Shown: positions 1 through 9,422, counted from the stretch's first letter. The stretch is 52,075 nt of DNA from Polyangium jinanense (GCF_028435365.1 NZ_JAGTJJ010000071.1:1-52075); one strand, 5' to 3'. Numbers and translations: made by a program. Notes: generated from the sequence alone by a model not told the origin.

Positions 1-161
1 TGTCAGCGCTACTGTCTTGGCTGGCAGGGTCGCTCCTGGTCTTGACTCGGCTGTTCGATGAACAGCGCGGGAGCGCAGTTCAAAGAACCCCGGTCCAGCG
101 CTTGCGCTGGTCCAGGTCCAGGGGCGGATAGCCCCGGGTGGGGCCTGGGGCAACGCCCCAG
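1..161. repeat. Multi-hairpin intergenic repeat, left copy
   Basis: This non-coding stretch matches, in reverse complement and with scattered mismatches, the sequence at about 51859-52018. Shared landmarks are the CCAGCGC-TT-GCGCTGG hairpin, the CTGGGGC-GTT-GCCCCAG type hairpin at the end (partly degraded here), and the GGCAGGGTCG block at 23-32. It contains no credible reading frame. It is most likely one copy of a dispersed repeat family of this genome. Confidence 0.7.
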
Positions 162-225
162 CTCAGCGCCTCCCAGATGAGACCAATGCTCAGTTCTTCC
201 GACCGGGGGGAGCCATGGGTGGGCT

Positions 226-699
226 CTACAAGAGCGCTTGGAACGCGGCGATCGTGAGGGCCTTGGGATCGGCTACCTTCGCGGCGGCGAGCTGCCGGCC
301 GCTCCGATAACGAATACCGACGCCGTCGTGTGCGAATTCGCTGAGCTCGATGAACGAGCGGTCCTGCCCTTTCTCGAACACGCGCGCGTGGAAGAGGACG
401 TGCGAAAAACCGGCCTCGTCCGGGCCGTCGTGGTCGAGCACGTCGAGGCGCATGAACTTGAGCGTCGAGGTCGCGTCGCGGATCTCGCGCATCACCTCGG
501 CCTCGGGCCGTTTGCGATCCTCGTGATCGGGGTGGAGCGTGCGAAGGACGTACGCCGACTCCTTGCGCGCGTACGCCGAAAAACGCGAGCGCATCAGCGC
601 TTCGGCGCTCGGCGCCTCGCGTTCACCGCGGTGATAGGGGGCGCAACAGCGCGCGTAGGGCAAACCGGAGCAGCAAGGACAATCTCGGGCTGGAGGCAT
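226..699 (-). CDS. YchJ/UPF0225-like protein with N-terminal SEC-C-type zinc motif
   Basis: The gene encodes 157 residues. The start at 699 (ATG) gives the expected family N-terminus: a Cys-rich motif at residues 7-23 (CPCC, then RCC and a His) like the SEC-C metal-binding motif. An NTF2-like body with the family signature ALMRSRFSAYA follows at residues 35-45. An in-frame extension to 1428 exists but is Pro/Arg-rich and non-coding in character. YchJ proteins are small cytoplasmic proteins of unproven function that are thought to bind zinc. It stands alone, pointing towards the left repeat. Confidence 0.85.
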   Translation of the reverse strand: MPPARDCPCCSGLPYARCCAPYHRGEREAPSAEALMRSRFSAYARKESAYVLRTLHPDHEDRKRPEAEVMREIRDATSTLKFMRLDVLDHDGPDEAGFSHVLFHARVFEKGQDRSFIELSEFAHDGVGIRYRSGRQLAAAKVADPKALTIAAFQALL

Positions 700-1024
700 C
701 GCTGGGGAGCAACGTAGCAGAAGCGGGGCGTCAGGGGGCCAAACGTTCAGAGCCACGTGTGCCCCAGCGGCGGGTCGACGGGCAAGCCCCGGGCGCGCCG
801 CGCGAGGAGGTCCGGGACGTGGAGGCGGTCTCACGGGGCCGGCTGGCCTCGTTCGCGGCCGAACGTGGTCACCGAGCAGCCCACCCCGGCGAGTGCGGGG
901 ACAACCATGATCCCGGACAGACATGCGGAGGCGACGCGATACAGTGGGCGACGGGGGCGAATGCCGGCGATGCGCCCGGCGCGCGCTTCCGGAGGGCGTC
1001 CTGCGCGGCGCCGAGGAGAGCGAT
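700..1024. other. Intergenic gap, no firm gene
   Basis: No convincing gene is seen. On the minus strand a short frame ending near 831 reads like a signal peptide with a lipobox-like LAGVGC followed by about a dozen residues. It could be a tiny or truncated lipoprotein, but the evidence is too weak to call. Confidence 0.3.
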
Positions 1025-1756
1025 ATGAACGCAATTCGGCTTGGAATGGTGGCAATGCTTGCGGGTCTGTTCGTCACGGCCGCGTCCGGCTGCAAGTCGA
1101 AGATCGACGGGGGCGGGGGCGGAGAAGGCGGCCAGGCCGGAGGCGCTGGCGGCCAGGGTGGTACCGGCGGCCAGGGCGGCGGTGGATCGTTGCAATGGTA
1201 CACGACCTGCGGAGACCCGGTCTGCGAGATCCCCGACGGGGGCGCGATGCCGCCGCAGGGCGTGGCCGTGTGCACGACGGAAAAAGAGGGTGAGCCGTGC
1301 TCGCAATCGGGCGCGACCTGCTGGCCAGAGGACAGCACGTGCGGCGTGCTTTTGACGTGCGCCGCGAGTGATCCCAAGGACAACCCGGGCGGCTGCCCCA
1401 TCTCGCGCGTGAGCCACAAGAAGGACATCAGCTACCTGTCGGAGCGCGCGGTCGAGGCGCTCGCCGACGAGGCGATGGCGATGCGGCTCTCGACCTGGCG
1501 TTACAAGGGTGAGGACGCCGCCGCGCGCCCGCACGTGGGCTTTTTGATCGACGACATGCCCGAGAGCGCGGCCGTCGCCGCGAGCGGCGAGCGCGTCGAT
1601 CTGTACGGCTACACGAGCATGGCCATTGCTGCGACGCAGGTGCATGACAAACGGATCGACGCGCTCGAACGCGAGCTCGCCACGCTGCGCGAGGAAATGG
1701 GCGCCCTCCGCGCGAAGGCCTCCCACTGCGAGAGCGCCGAGGCCTCGTCCCGCTAG
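1025..1756 (+). CDS. Lipoprotein with Gly-rich linker and C-terminal S74-type intramolecular chaperone domain
   Basis: The protein has 243 residues. The ATG at 1025 follows a GAGGAGAG ribosome site and begins a lipoprotein signal with lipobox AASGC (Cys23). A Gly-rich linker covers residues 29-54 and a Cys-containing segment 60-125. From about residue 130 the sequence resembles the S74 (phage tail-spike) chaperone domain: Ser130 followed by two Lys, VGFLIDD at 171-177, YGYTSM at 194-199, and a terminal coiled coil at 205-232. In phages this domain trimerises the fibre and then cuts itself off at the Ser. Here it would sit on an outer-membrane lipoprotein. The stop codon overlaps the convergent gene by four bases (CTAG). 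The S74 call comes from motif reading and cleavage is inferred. Confidence 0.75.
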   Translation: MNAIRLGMVAMLAGLFVTAASGCKSKIDGGGGGEGGQAGGAGGQGGTGGQGGGGSLQWYTTCGDPVCEIPDGGAMPPQGVAVCTTEKEGEPCSQSGATCWPEDSTCGVLLTCAASDPKDNPGGCPISRVSHKKDISYLSERAVEALADEAMAMRLSTWRYKGEDAAARPHVGFLIDDMPESAAVAASGERVDLYGYTSMAIAATQVHDKRIDALERELATLREEMGALRAKASHCESAEASSR

Positions 1757-3444
1757 CGACGACACCGGAGGAGCACGCGCCCCTCGTCTCCTTCCCGCTC
1801 CGACCAGGCGACGCAGACGGCCCCGCCCGACGCGGCGATGGCCGGATCCACCGACGCTCCCTCGCTCCGCGAGACGGAGTTTCCCGGCGCCGCGCCTGCT
1901 TCGTTGGGGCTCCAAGCACCCATTTCGACGCCGAAGGCGAGCGCTCGCCCGGCATGCTGTCCGCCCGGCGCCGCCCCCTTTCGGGGGTCGTGCAAGATTT
2001 GCCACGAAGGACCCCCGTGCATCACAATCGCGGGCGGGACGCCCTCGGCCACGCCTCGCCCGAGCTCCTCGTTCGTTTCCGCTGCCGCTCCCGGCGCGCG
2101 ATACGACCCCGCCGACCAGACCCGCGCGGCGATTGCGTTTTCGGTGCGATACACGACCGCAGGCGGGGCCGAGCCCTCGGGCAAGGCGACCGCGGGAAAA
2201 CCATAGCTTTTCGCGGGAGGAAAGTCCGCGGCGTCTGGGCCTCCCGTGAGCTCGATCGGCGCGTCGGTTTCCCACGCGACGAATCGAAGCTCGGGGCGCG
2301 GGCCGCTCATATCGAGCAAGGCGATCCGCGGACGTTCTCCCCCGGCAAACGCGACGATCTGCCCGACGAGCGGCCGAGCCGCCGGCTGCTTCATGATCCG
2401 GGAGCCCTTCTCGTCGCTGCGCCAGACACGCACGCGCTCCCGTAGGACGCCGCCCTGCGCGACCCGCTCGTTCCACGCATTGAAGCGCACGTTTTGGGGG
2501 CCGAACGCGAGCCAGGGATCACCCATGTACAGCGTGTCGTGCTCGGGTATGAGCGTGGACTCCACGTAGAATGACCTGCCATTCCAGGCCTCGACGATGA
2601 AGGCTTTGTCTTTCCGGAACGTGATGTAGGGATGGCCCTTCGGGTGCGCCGTCAAGGTGATGCTCTTCGAAGCCGGCGCACAAGGATCGAGCGGCCCGAT
2701 TTCGGGGAGCGTCCATGTCACCCACGCGCTGCCCGTCCATCGGTGCACGACGGCCTTCATGGCCCTGAGCCCCGGCTCGGCCCAGGCGACCATAGGTCGG
2801 CCGTCGCCGTCGACCACGAGCTGGCTCTGGGGGACAGGGTGGGCGACGGCCGGACAGGCGACGGCCCGCGGCGGCCCCGGAATGTCGAACACCCGGGCGG
2901 GCGGCGGCGTTTTCGGCGAGAGATCCTGCACGCGGGTCCCATCGACGCGGAACACGCGCGGGCGGAGATCCTCCAAGAAAGACACGAGCACACGGCCCTG
3001 CTTGTCCCGGGTGAGCATCAGCTCGGGAAAACCGCGGTACTGCTCCGCTGCAATGGGCGGCAAATCCTGGAATCGCCCGCCTTCGAGCCTGCGCAAACGA
3101 ACGCCCGGCGCCTCCGCCCAGGCGACGACGAGCCGCCCCTCGGCGTCGTAGATCGCAACCGGAGAGGTCATGGCGCCCGCCGACGGAGAGACGACGCCCG
3201 GGCTCACCGCGGGCGTGGCGGAGGACGAAGGCGCCGAGGAGCCGAGCGCGAACCAATCTCGAACCGGGGCAGTTTCGGCGAGGACGTCGGGGCAAAGGGC
3301 GGGCGGTCGCGCGGAGTCGGTCGGGGCCGTCGCGATGACGTTCGCGGGGCGCGGGGACGGTTTCGCGGGCGAAGGCCCACAGGCCGCGAGGCTTCCGAAG
3401 GCCAGGAAAACCAAGCGACGCCGTGGGGAGGGGTCACGAGCCAT
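1753..3444 (-). CDS. Lipoprotein, probable beta-propeller (hypothetical)
   Basis: The ATG at 3444 gives 563 residues; a TTG at 3453 is a poorer alternative. The N-terminus has Arg residues, a hydrophobic stretch and lipobox SLAAC (lipid-anchored Cys at about residue 22). The body shows repeated blocks such as PMVAWAE, VVYRTE and VCVAWSE, separated by Asp/Gly turns. This is a pattern of blade-like repeats seen in many myxobacterial secreted proteins. No catalytic motif is visible. It is likely exported and anchored to a membrane, with a binding or structural role. It is transcribed divergently from the esterase at 3536 and converges on the S74 lipoprotein. Confidence 0.8.
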   Translation of the reverse strand: MARDPSPRRRLVFLAFGSLAACGPSPAKPSPRPANVIATAPTDSARPPALCPDVLAETAPVRDWFALGSSAPSSSATPAVSPGVVSPSAGAMTSPVAIYDAEGRLVVAWAEAPGVRLRRLEGGRFQDLPPIAAEQYRGFPELMLTRDKQGRVLVSFLEDLRPRVFRVDGTRVQDLSPKTPPPARVFDIPGPPRAVACPAVAHPVPQSQLVVDGDGRPMVAWAEPGLRAMKAVVHRWTGSAWVTWTLPEIGPLDPCAPASKSITLTAHPKGHPYITFRKDKAFIVEAWNGRSFYVESTLIPEHDTLYMGDPWLAFGPQNVRFNAWNERVAQGGVLRERVRVWRSDEKGSRIMKQPAARPLVGQIVAFAGGERPRIALLDMSGPRPELRFVAWETDAPIELTGGPDAADFPPAKSYGFPAVALPEGSAPPAVVYRTENAIAARVWSAGSYRAPGAAAETNEELGRGVAEGVPPAIVMHGGPSWQILHDPRKGAAPGGQHAGRALAFGVEMGAWSPNEAGAAPGNSVSRSEGASVDPAIAASGGAVCVAWSEREGDEGRVLLRCRR

Positions 3445-3535
3445 GAACACCAAGGAGACCGCTTGGGCGCCCGGCCGTCAAGATTGCGCTTCGTTCTTGA
3501 CCGCGCGGCCGAGTTGATGCGCTGATCCGCCTCCC

Positions 3536-4477
3536 ATGTTGCACCCCCAGGCCCGGGCTCTGATCGATTTCATGGAACGCAGCGGCCTGCCGCCGGCGCA
3601 TACGCTCTCGCCAGCGGACGCGCGGCGCGCGTACCGCGAGCGCCGCGGATTCACGCAGCCCGACCCGCCCGCGGTCGCGGAGGTGCGGGATCTCCACGCG
3701 GACGCGCCGCACGGCAGGATCCCGCTTCGACTGTACCGCCCCGCGGGCACGACGACCGGCACAGGTTTACCCGTCCTCGTCTATTACCACGGCGGCGGCT
3801 GGACGATCGGCGACCTCGACACGCACGACACGCTCTGTCGATCACTCGCGAATGGCGCCGGCTGCGCGGTCGTGTCGGTCGATTACCGCCTCGGGCCCGA
3901 GCACCGGTTCCCCGCCGCCGTCGACGACAGCCTGGCCGCGACGTACTGGGTACAGCGCAATGCCGAGGCGCTCGGGATCGACGGGACGCGCATCGCGGTC
4001 GGCGGCGACAGCGCGGGCGGCAACCTCGCGGCCGTGGTCGCGCTCGCCGCGCGCGACGCGGGGGATCTCGGGATCACGTTCCAGCTCTTGATTTACCCGG
4101 CGACCGACATGCGCCGCATCGCGCCCTCGCACACGACGAACGGCCAGGGCTATCTGCTCACGCGTGACTCGATCACGTATTACCACGACCATTACATCGG
4201 CGACCCCGTGCACGACCTCGACTGGCGCGCCTCCCCGCTGCTCCACCCGAGCCATGAAAACCTGCCGCCCGCGCTCGTGCTGACGGCCGGCTACGATCCG
4301 CTGCGCGATGAGGGGCGAGAGTACGCCGAGCGCCTCACCGCGGCGGGCTCGAAGGCGAGTTACGTCTGCTTCGAGCGGCAGGTGCACGGCTTCGTGCCGA
4401 TGGGCAAGGTGTTCGACGAGGCGAACACGGCCGTCGCGCTTTGCGCGGCGTCGGTGCGCGCGGCCTTGTTCCGCTGA
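3536..4477 (+). CDS. Alpha/beta hydrolase, HSL (acetyl-esterase) family
   Basis: This is a 313-residue serine hydrolase of the hormone-sensitive-lipase family. It has the oxyanion-hole motif HGGG at 85-88, the nucleophile elbow GDSAG at 157-161 (Ser159), the acid Asp254 in AGYDPLRDE, and His284 in QVHGF, so the catalytic triad is complete. The length is normal for Aes/LipR-type enzymes. There is no signal peptide, so it is cytoplasmic. Likely substrates are short- or medium-chain acyl esters; the exact one cannot be read from sequence. It converges on the carboxylase gene with only 9 bp between stops. Confidence 0.93.
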   Translation: MLHPQARALIDFMERSGLPPAHTLSPADARRAYRERRGFTQPDPPAVAEVRDLHADAPHGRIPLRLYRPAGTTTGTGLPVLVYYHGGGWTIGDLDTHDTLCRSLANGAGCAVVSVDYRLGPEHRFPAAVDDSLAATYWVQRNAEALGIDGTRIAVGGDSAGGNLAAVVALAARDAGDLGITFQLLIYPATDMRRIAPSHTTNGQGYLLTRDSITYYHDHYIGDPVHDLDWRASPLLHPSHENLPPALVLTAGYDPLRDEGREYAERLTAAGSKASYVCFERQVHGFVPMGKVFDEANTAVALCAASVRAALFR

Positions 4478-4486
4478 GGAAAACGC

Positions 4487-6082
4487 TCACCAGGTATCGA
4501 CGAACCGCCGCGCCTCCGGGCGCGCCGGCGTCGGGACCGATTTCAGCCCACGAAGAATCCAGGCGCGCGTCTCGGCCGGGTCGATGACGGCGTCGAGCTC
4601 CAGGAAAGACGCGGTGTTGATGGCCTTCCCGCGCTCGTACACGTGCGCGACCATCGCTTGAAATGTCACCTCACGCTCCTCGGGGTTTTCGATGGCGTCG
4701 AGCTGCTTGCGCATCGCGAGCCGCACCGCCCCCTCGACGCCCATTCCGCCGAACTCCGCCGTCGGCCAGGCAATCGTGAAAAAGGGAGCGTGTAGGTGCC
4801 CGCCGGCCATGGCCTGCGCGCCGAGGCCGTACGCTTTGCGGAGGACCACGGTGAAAAATGGAACCCGCAAGCTCGCCGCCGTCACGAACATCCGCGAGGT
4901 ATGGCGCACCAGCGCGGTCTTTTCGGCCTCGGGGCCGACCATGAAGCCAGGCGTGTCGCAGAGGGAGATGATGGGTAGGCCAAACGCGTCACAGAGCTGC
5001 ATGAATCGCGCGGCTTTGTCGGAGGCGTCGGCGTCGATTGCGCCGGCGAGGCGATACGGGTCGTTCGCGAGGAGCCCGAACGGACGTCCCTCGATACGCA
5101 CGAGCGCGGTCACGAGGCTCGTGCCGAATTCGCGACGGAGCTCGAGGACCGAGCCCGTATCCGCGAGCGTCTCGATGATCGGTCGGATCTTGTAGGCCCG
5201 TCGCCGTCGCTCCGGCAAGGCGTCACGGAGCACGCGCTGATCGGCGCACGTAAAATCGGCGATTGGGCCCTGGAAATAGCCGAGATATTTCTTCGCGACG
5301 TCGACGGCCGCGGCCTCGTCCCGGACGCGCACGTCGACCACGCCGTTCTTGCTTTGCACGTCGATCGGCCCGACCTCCTCGGGCGTGTATTTGCCGAGCC
5401 CGCCCCCCTCGATCATCGCGGGCCCGCCCATGCCGATCGAGCTGTCCTCGGTCGCGATGATCACGTCGCAGCAGCCGAGCAATGCGGCGTTCCCGGCGAA
5501 GCAACGGCCCGAGACGATCCCGACGCGTGGGACGAGGCCGGAGAGCGCGGCGAACGAGAGAAAGCTCGGCGTATCGAGGCCCGCGACGAGCGGCATGTCC
5601 GTGTCATTGGGTCGCCCCCCTCCCCCTTCGGCGAAAAGCACGACCGGCACGCGCCATTGCGCCGCGAGCGCGAGCATGCGATCGAGCTTCTTGTGCCCCA
5701 TGCCGCCCTGCGTGCCGGCGAAGACGGTGTAATCGTAGGCGAGCACCATCGTCCGCGCGCGCTCGTCGTCGAAAAACGCGCGGTTCACGCTGCCGATGCC
5801 GCAGACGATCCCGTCGGCGGGGCTCGCCCGGACGAGCTCTTCGATCGAGAGCCGCTGCCGCTGCGCGGCCAATGCGAGCGCGCCGTACTCGACGAAGCTG
5901 CCCGGATCGACGAGATCCTCGATGTTCTCGCGCGCCGTCCGTTGCCCGGTCTTGCGGCGCCGGGCGACGGCCTCGGGCCGGCCTGCGTCGGTGGTCGCGT
6001 GGAGGCGCGCGCGAAGGTCGGAGAGCTCCGGCCGCACCGGCGCCTCGTCGGGGCCGTGCGCGGGATTTCTGGATTCACTCAT
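4487..6082 (-). CDS. Acyl-CoA carboxylase beta subunit (carboxyltransferase)
   Basis: The protein has 531 residues from ATG 6082, the first Met before recognisable homology; the longer frame upstream is Arg-rich and rejected. It has both crotonase-like halves of the biotin-dependent carboxyltransferase family. The N-terminal half runs from RTARENIEDLVDPGSFVEYG to the GMGGPAMIEGGGLG region, and the C-terminal half has SLCDTPGFMVG, KAYGLGAQAMAGG and PTAEFGGMGVEGAV. These enzymes move CO2 from carboxybiotin to acetyl-, propionyl- or a related acyl-CoA. No biotin carboxylase or carrier gene is adjacent, so the partner must be elsewhere and the acyl group is unknown. Confidence 0.93.
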   Translation of the reverse strand: MSESRNPAHGPDEAPVRPELSDLRARLHATTDAGRPEAVARRRKTGQRTARENIEDLVDPGSFVEYGALALAAQRQRLSIEELVRASPADGIVCGIGSVNRAFFDDERARTMVLAYDYTVFAGTQGGMGHKKLDRMLALAAQWRVPVVLFAEGGGGRPNDTDMPLVAGLDTPSFLSFAALSGLVPRVGIVSGRCFAGNAALLGCCDVIIATEDSSIGMGGPAMIEGGGLGKYTPEEVGPIDVQSKNGVVDVRVRDEAAAVDVAKKYLGYFQGPIADFTCADQRVLRDALPERRRRAYKIRPIIETLADTGSVLELRREFGTSLVTALVRIEGRPFGLLANDPYRLAGAIDADASDKAARFMQLCDAFGLPIISLCDTPGFMVGPEAEKTALVRHTSRMFVTAASLRVPFFTVVLRKAYGLGAQAMAGGHLHAPFFTIAWPTAEFGGMGVEGAVRLAMRKQLDAIENPEEREVTFQAMVAHVYERGKAINTASFLELDAVIDPAETRAWILRGLKSVPTPARPEARRFVDTW

Positions 6083-6150
6083 TGGCGTCGGCAGGATCGC
6101 AGAGACGGTCCCCGCGTGTCCAGGGACTTGCGATCGGAGGGCCGACAGGC

Positions 6151-6654
6151 TCAGGAAATGGTGGGGCCGGGCGCGTGGCGGTCTTGCTCGTGCGAGAGGA
6201 GCCACCGCTTCGCTGCGATGCCGCCCGCATACCCCGTGAGCGCGCCGTCGCCCGCGATGACGCGGTGGCAGGGCACGATGATGCTGATCGGGTTCTTCGC
6301 ATTCGCCGCGCCGACGGCCCGCGCGGCTTGCGGCCGACCGAGCACCCGCGCGAGCTCGGCGTAGGATCGCGTCTCGCCAAAGCGGATTTCGAGGAGCGCG
6401 CGCCAGACCTCGCGCTGAAAATCACTTCCCCGTGGATCGAGCGGCAACATGAAAAACTGGCGCTGCCCGGCAAAATATTCCTCGAGCTGGCGCGTGGCCT
6501 CGCCGAGGACGGGATGCTCCCGTCCATCGCGGGCAAGGATGACCGGCGCGCCTTTGTGCCCGGGCAGGTACACGCCCACAATCGCTTCGTTCGAGGCGAC
6601 GACGTGGAGCTCGCCGAGAGGGCTCGAAATACGGCGTTCATACAACATATTCAT
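6151..6654 (-). CDS. ogt: Methylated-DNA-protein cysteine methyltransferase
   Basis: The protein has 167 residues. The active-site motif PCHR is at 128-131 (Cys129), followed by the conserved GYAGGIAAKRWLL helix. It transfers the alkyl group from O6-alkylguanine to its own Cys in a suicide reaction. Its ATG (6652-6654) overlaps the TGA of the upstream Ada/AlkA gene (ATGA), so the two are almost certainly translated together. There is no separate N-terminal Ada domain here; that part is carried by the neighbour. Length is as in Ogt proteins. Confidence 0.95.
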   Translation of the reverse strand: MNMLYERRISSPLGELHVVASNEAIVGVYLPGHKGAPVILARDGREHPVLGEATRQLEEYFAGQRQFFMLPLDPRGSDFQREVWRALLEIRFGETRSYAELARVLGRPQAARAVGAANAKNPISIIVPCHRVIAGDGALTGYAGGIAAKRWLLSHEQDRHAPGPTIS

Positions 6655-8105
6655 TCCTTGAATGCTCCTTCTGAAAGGCCCTGCCAGAGATGAATGACCG
6701 CATAGGCCCGCCACGGCCTGAAGGCCGCGGCGCGCTCCTCCGCTTCGCGCGTCGATTTCACGCGAAGTGCCTTCCGTACCCCGAGATCCGAGGCTGGAAA
6801 TGCGTCCGGAAACCGATACACACGCATGCCGAGATACTGGGCCGTCCACGCGCCGATGCCCGGCAAGGCGACGAGCGCGGCCGCGGCAGCCTCGGGATCC
6901 TCGCCGCGCTCGAGCCGGACGTCGCCCTGCGTGACGGCGCGCGCGAGCGCCTGGATCGAGCCCGCGCGCGACGCGGGCAAACCAATTTGGATGATGTCGG
7001 AAAGGGGCGCCTCGGCGAGCACGGATGCCGGCGGGAAGAGGTGCGTCACGCCGGCGATCGGCGTGTCCAGGGCCGTTCCGAACCGCTTCGCGATGCGCCC
7101 GCCGAGTGTCGTCGCCGCGCGCACCGAGACCTGCTGACCGAGAATGGCGCGCACCGCCGCCTCGAAGCCGTCGAACGCGCCCGGCACGCGCAGGCCCGGA
7201 TGACGCGCGACGAGCGGCGCGAGCAGCGGATCACGGCTGAGCGCCTCCGCAATGAGCTGCGGATGCGCGTCGAGATCGAAGAGCGCGCGCAGTCTGCCGA
7301 GCAGAAGCCCGAGCGCGCCCGCGAGCTCGGGCGCGACCTCCACCCGGAGCGCGTTTTTCTGCGGCGCGGGCATCACGCGCACCCACCCGATCCGCTCGCC
7401 GAGCCGCACCGAGCGGGCATACACGCCGCCCTGGACAGCCTCGACCCCGGCAATCGCGCGGTCGGCGAGGAATGTGAGCAGCGCATCCCAATCGAGCGGC
7501 GGCCGATAATCGAGCCGCAACGTGATGGCGGCGCCGGCCTCCGCTTCCCCGAGCGCGCGCCTTAGCGCGGACGGCGGCCTGCCGAACCGTGCGGAAAACA
7601 GCGCATTGAATCGCCGAACACTCCCGAACCCGCTCGCGAACGCGATCTCGGTGAGCGGCAGCGACGAATCCTGCAAAAGCTGCTTCGCGAGCGCGAGCCG
7701 CCGCGATTGAGCGAGCTCGACGGGCGCCACACCGAGCTCGGCTTCCATCGCGCGCCGGAGGTGCCGCCCGGTCACGCCGAGCACGCGCCCGAGGTCATCG
7801 ACGGATCCCTCGTCGAGAAATCCGCCCTCGATTCGCGCGAGCGCGGCGCGGACGAGGCGCGGCACGGAGTCCTGCGGCGCGCCGCCCGGCGAGAGCTCCG
7901 GCCGGCAGCGAAAACACGCGCGAAACCCGTCCCGATCCGCCTCCGCAGCGTACCGGTAAAACACGCACCGATCTCGCGCCGGTGTGCGGGCGCGGCAAAC
8001 GGGTCGGCAGTAGATGCCGGTCGTCTGTACGGCCACGAAAAACAGCCCGTCGAAGCGCTCATCGCGCGCGCAGAGGGCTCGGTAGCAGGTCTCCGCATCC
8101 ATCAT
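6651..8105 (-). CDS. Ada N-terminal/AraC/AlkA fusion: alkylation sensor and 3-methyladenine DNA glycosylase
   Basis: The protein has 484 residues; the ATG at 8105 fits the Ada N-terminus exactly. Residues 1-75 form the Ada zinc domain with Cys33, Cys37, Cys64 and Cys67; one Cys takes methyl from phosphotriesters. Residues 85-185 form an AraC-type double helix-turn-helix. An AlkA N-terminal domain follows (195-275), then an HhH-GPD glycosylase with QQVS (324-327), the hairpin LPGIGAWTA (414-422) and catalytic Asp440. It should sense alkylated DNA, act as transcription activator, and excise 3-methyladenine-type bases. It overlaps ogt by ATGA, so the two genes make a compact adaptive-response operon without AlkB. 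Confidence 0.93.
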   Translation of the reverse strand: MMDAETCYRALCARDERFDGLFFVAVQTTGIYCRPVCRARTPARDRCVFYRYAAEADRDGFRACFRCRPELSPGGAPQDSVPRLVRAALARIEGGFLDEGSVDDLGRVLGVTGRHLRRAMEAELGVAPVELAQSRRLALAKQLLQDSSLPLTEIAFASGFGSVRRFNALFSARFGRPPSALRRALGEAEAGAAITLRLDYRPPLDWDALLTFLADRAIAGVEAVQGGVYARSVRLGERIGWVRVMPAPQKNALRVEVAPELAGALGLLLGRLRALFDLDAHPQLIAEALSRDPLLAPLVARHPGLRVPGAFDGFEAAVRAILGQQVSVRAATTLGGRIAKRFGTALDTPIAGVTHLFPPASVLAEAPLSDIIQIGLPASRAGSIQALARAVTQGDVRLERGEDPEAAAAALVALPGIGAWTAQYLGMRVYRFPDAFPASDLGVRKALRVKSTREAEERAAAFRPWRAYAVIHLWQGLSEGAFKE

Positions 8106-8191
8106 CGCCCTCCCCTCGTAGCGCGCCCGCGCCTCGATGTCTGGCCGTTTTCGGACGCGACAGCGATCTCGATGCGCCTGCCCGCCGGCCT

Positions 8192-9061
8192 TCAGATCCC
8201 GCGGCTGTCGGCGAACACGATCCAGGCGGTCACGAGCGCGATGAAATAGACGAGCCCGGCGACGACGACGAGCCGCGACCGCCTCTCCTCCGGCCCCGCC
8301 TGGGCGACGGCGAGCACGATCCCGAGCTTCGACAGCGACCCGCCCTGCGTGTATCGGCCGAGGACGAGCCGCATCAAGTGCGGAAACACCCAGAAAAACG
8401 GCGCGAACAGCGCAATTTCGACGAGCGCGACCACGAGCCATGCGGGCAGCCCGAACGGCGCGGGCCCGAACGCGGCGATTTGCACGGCGCGGACCTTGGG
8501 ATCGAGGTTCACGGCGAGCACGCAAGCGAGGAGCAAGGCCGCGACGATTCGCCCCGCGCCGTCGGGGGAGATCCGAGGCTTGGTGGAAACAGGCGCGCCC
8601 TTCTGGAGGCGGCGGATGTTGCGGTGACAAAGCGCGGCAGCGGAGCCGAAGAGGACGAAGATCCCGAGCGGAAAACCTCGCCGGAAAGGCAGATTGAGCT
8701 CGGCGTCGAGCTCGACGTTCGAATAGGAACCGGGACGGCTCAGGGACGGATCTTCGGGGAGGTACGTGATATCGAAGGTTTCACCGGGCTCGCCCGGGAG
8801 TTTTTTTCGGTCGACGTTCCACGTGTAAACGACGCCGTCGACCTCGTAGCGGTAATGGGAAACCGAGGCCGAACCTTGTCGGGTGACGGCCGTGAGCGTC
8901 GCGGTGCCGGCGCGGCCATGATCGGCGAGCGCACGCAGCCGGAGCTCCTGGCGTCGAAAGAGAAGCCCGAGCACGAGCGGGATGACCAGGGCAATCGTCG
9001 CAAAAACGATCCTCCCCCGCGCATCGGTCGTGATGAGCTTGCGGCGCTTCTCTTCGTCCAT
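8192..9061 (-). CDS. DUF3592-type integral membrane protein
   Basis: From ATG 9061 the protein has 289 residues; the longer frame upstream is low-complexity. A transmembrane segment at about 18-36 is followed by a DUF3592-like soluble part (HYRYEVDGVVYTWN, then DITYLPEDPSLSRPG). Further membrane segments lie near 133-147, 167-185, 200-222 and the C-terminus. DUF3592 domains occur in bacterial membrane proteins of unknown role. It lies 86 bp upstream of the Ada/AlkA gene on the same strand; no functional link is evident. Confidence 0.8.
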   Translation of the reverse strand: MDEEKRRKLITTDARGRIVFATIALVIPLVLGLLFRRQELRLRALADHGRAGTATLTAVTRQGSASVSHYRYEVDGVVYTWNVDRKKLPGEPGETFDITYLPEDPSLSRPGSYSNVELDAELNLPFRRGFPLGIFVLFGSAAALCHRNIRRLQKGAPVSTKPRISPDGAGRIVAALLLACVLAVNLDPKVRAVQIAAFGPAPFGLPAWLVVALVEIALFAPFFWVFPHLMRLVLGRYTQGGSLSKLGIVLAVAQAGPEERRSRLVVVAGLVYFIALVTAWIVFADSRGI

Positions 9062-9422
9062 TCGCTGTTCGATTGGGGACTGTATGCCCCGGTAGGCAGG
9101 TTTTGCAAGGGGAAGCCTCCGGGGTCGAAGGGCACAGCCGCACCTCGAAGACCGAACTCGACCGCCTCGGCCCCGCGCTCCTCGGAGCGGCTCGTCAGCA
9201 AAACGCGGAAGGCCGTCGCGGAGTTCTGAGGCTCGGGGGGAGCGGAGGGGAGCCGCGCGCAAACAGCGCCCCGGACGAACCTCTCGACACAGAACGCTCG
9301 GGGCTTCACACACTCGACGCGCCAGCCACCGTGGTCACGTGGCTCTCGGAGACCGTTCTGTCCGAGGAGCTCCGACCTGAAGCCGGATGCCGTGATCCGC
9401 GCACATCGACGAACCCCGGCGG
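9062..9422. other. Intergenic gap before the recombinase remnant
   Basis: No gene can be supported in this gap. Short frames on both strands lack family character. The right half may be further decayed sequence of the recombinase whose C-terminus is readable from 9423. Confidence 0.4.

Noticed and set aside
7982..9229. 415-codon plus-strand frame
   Set aside because: It crosses two clear minus-strand genes and their intergenic space with no motif.
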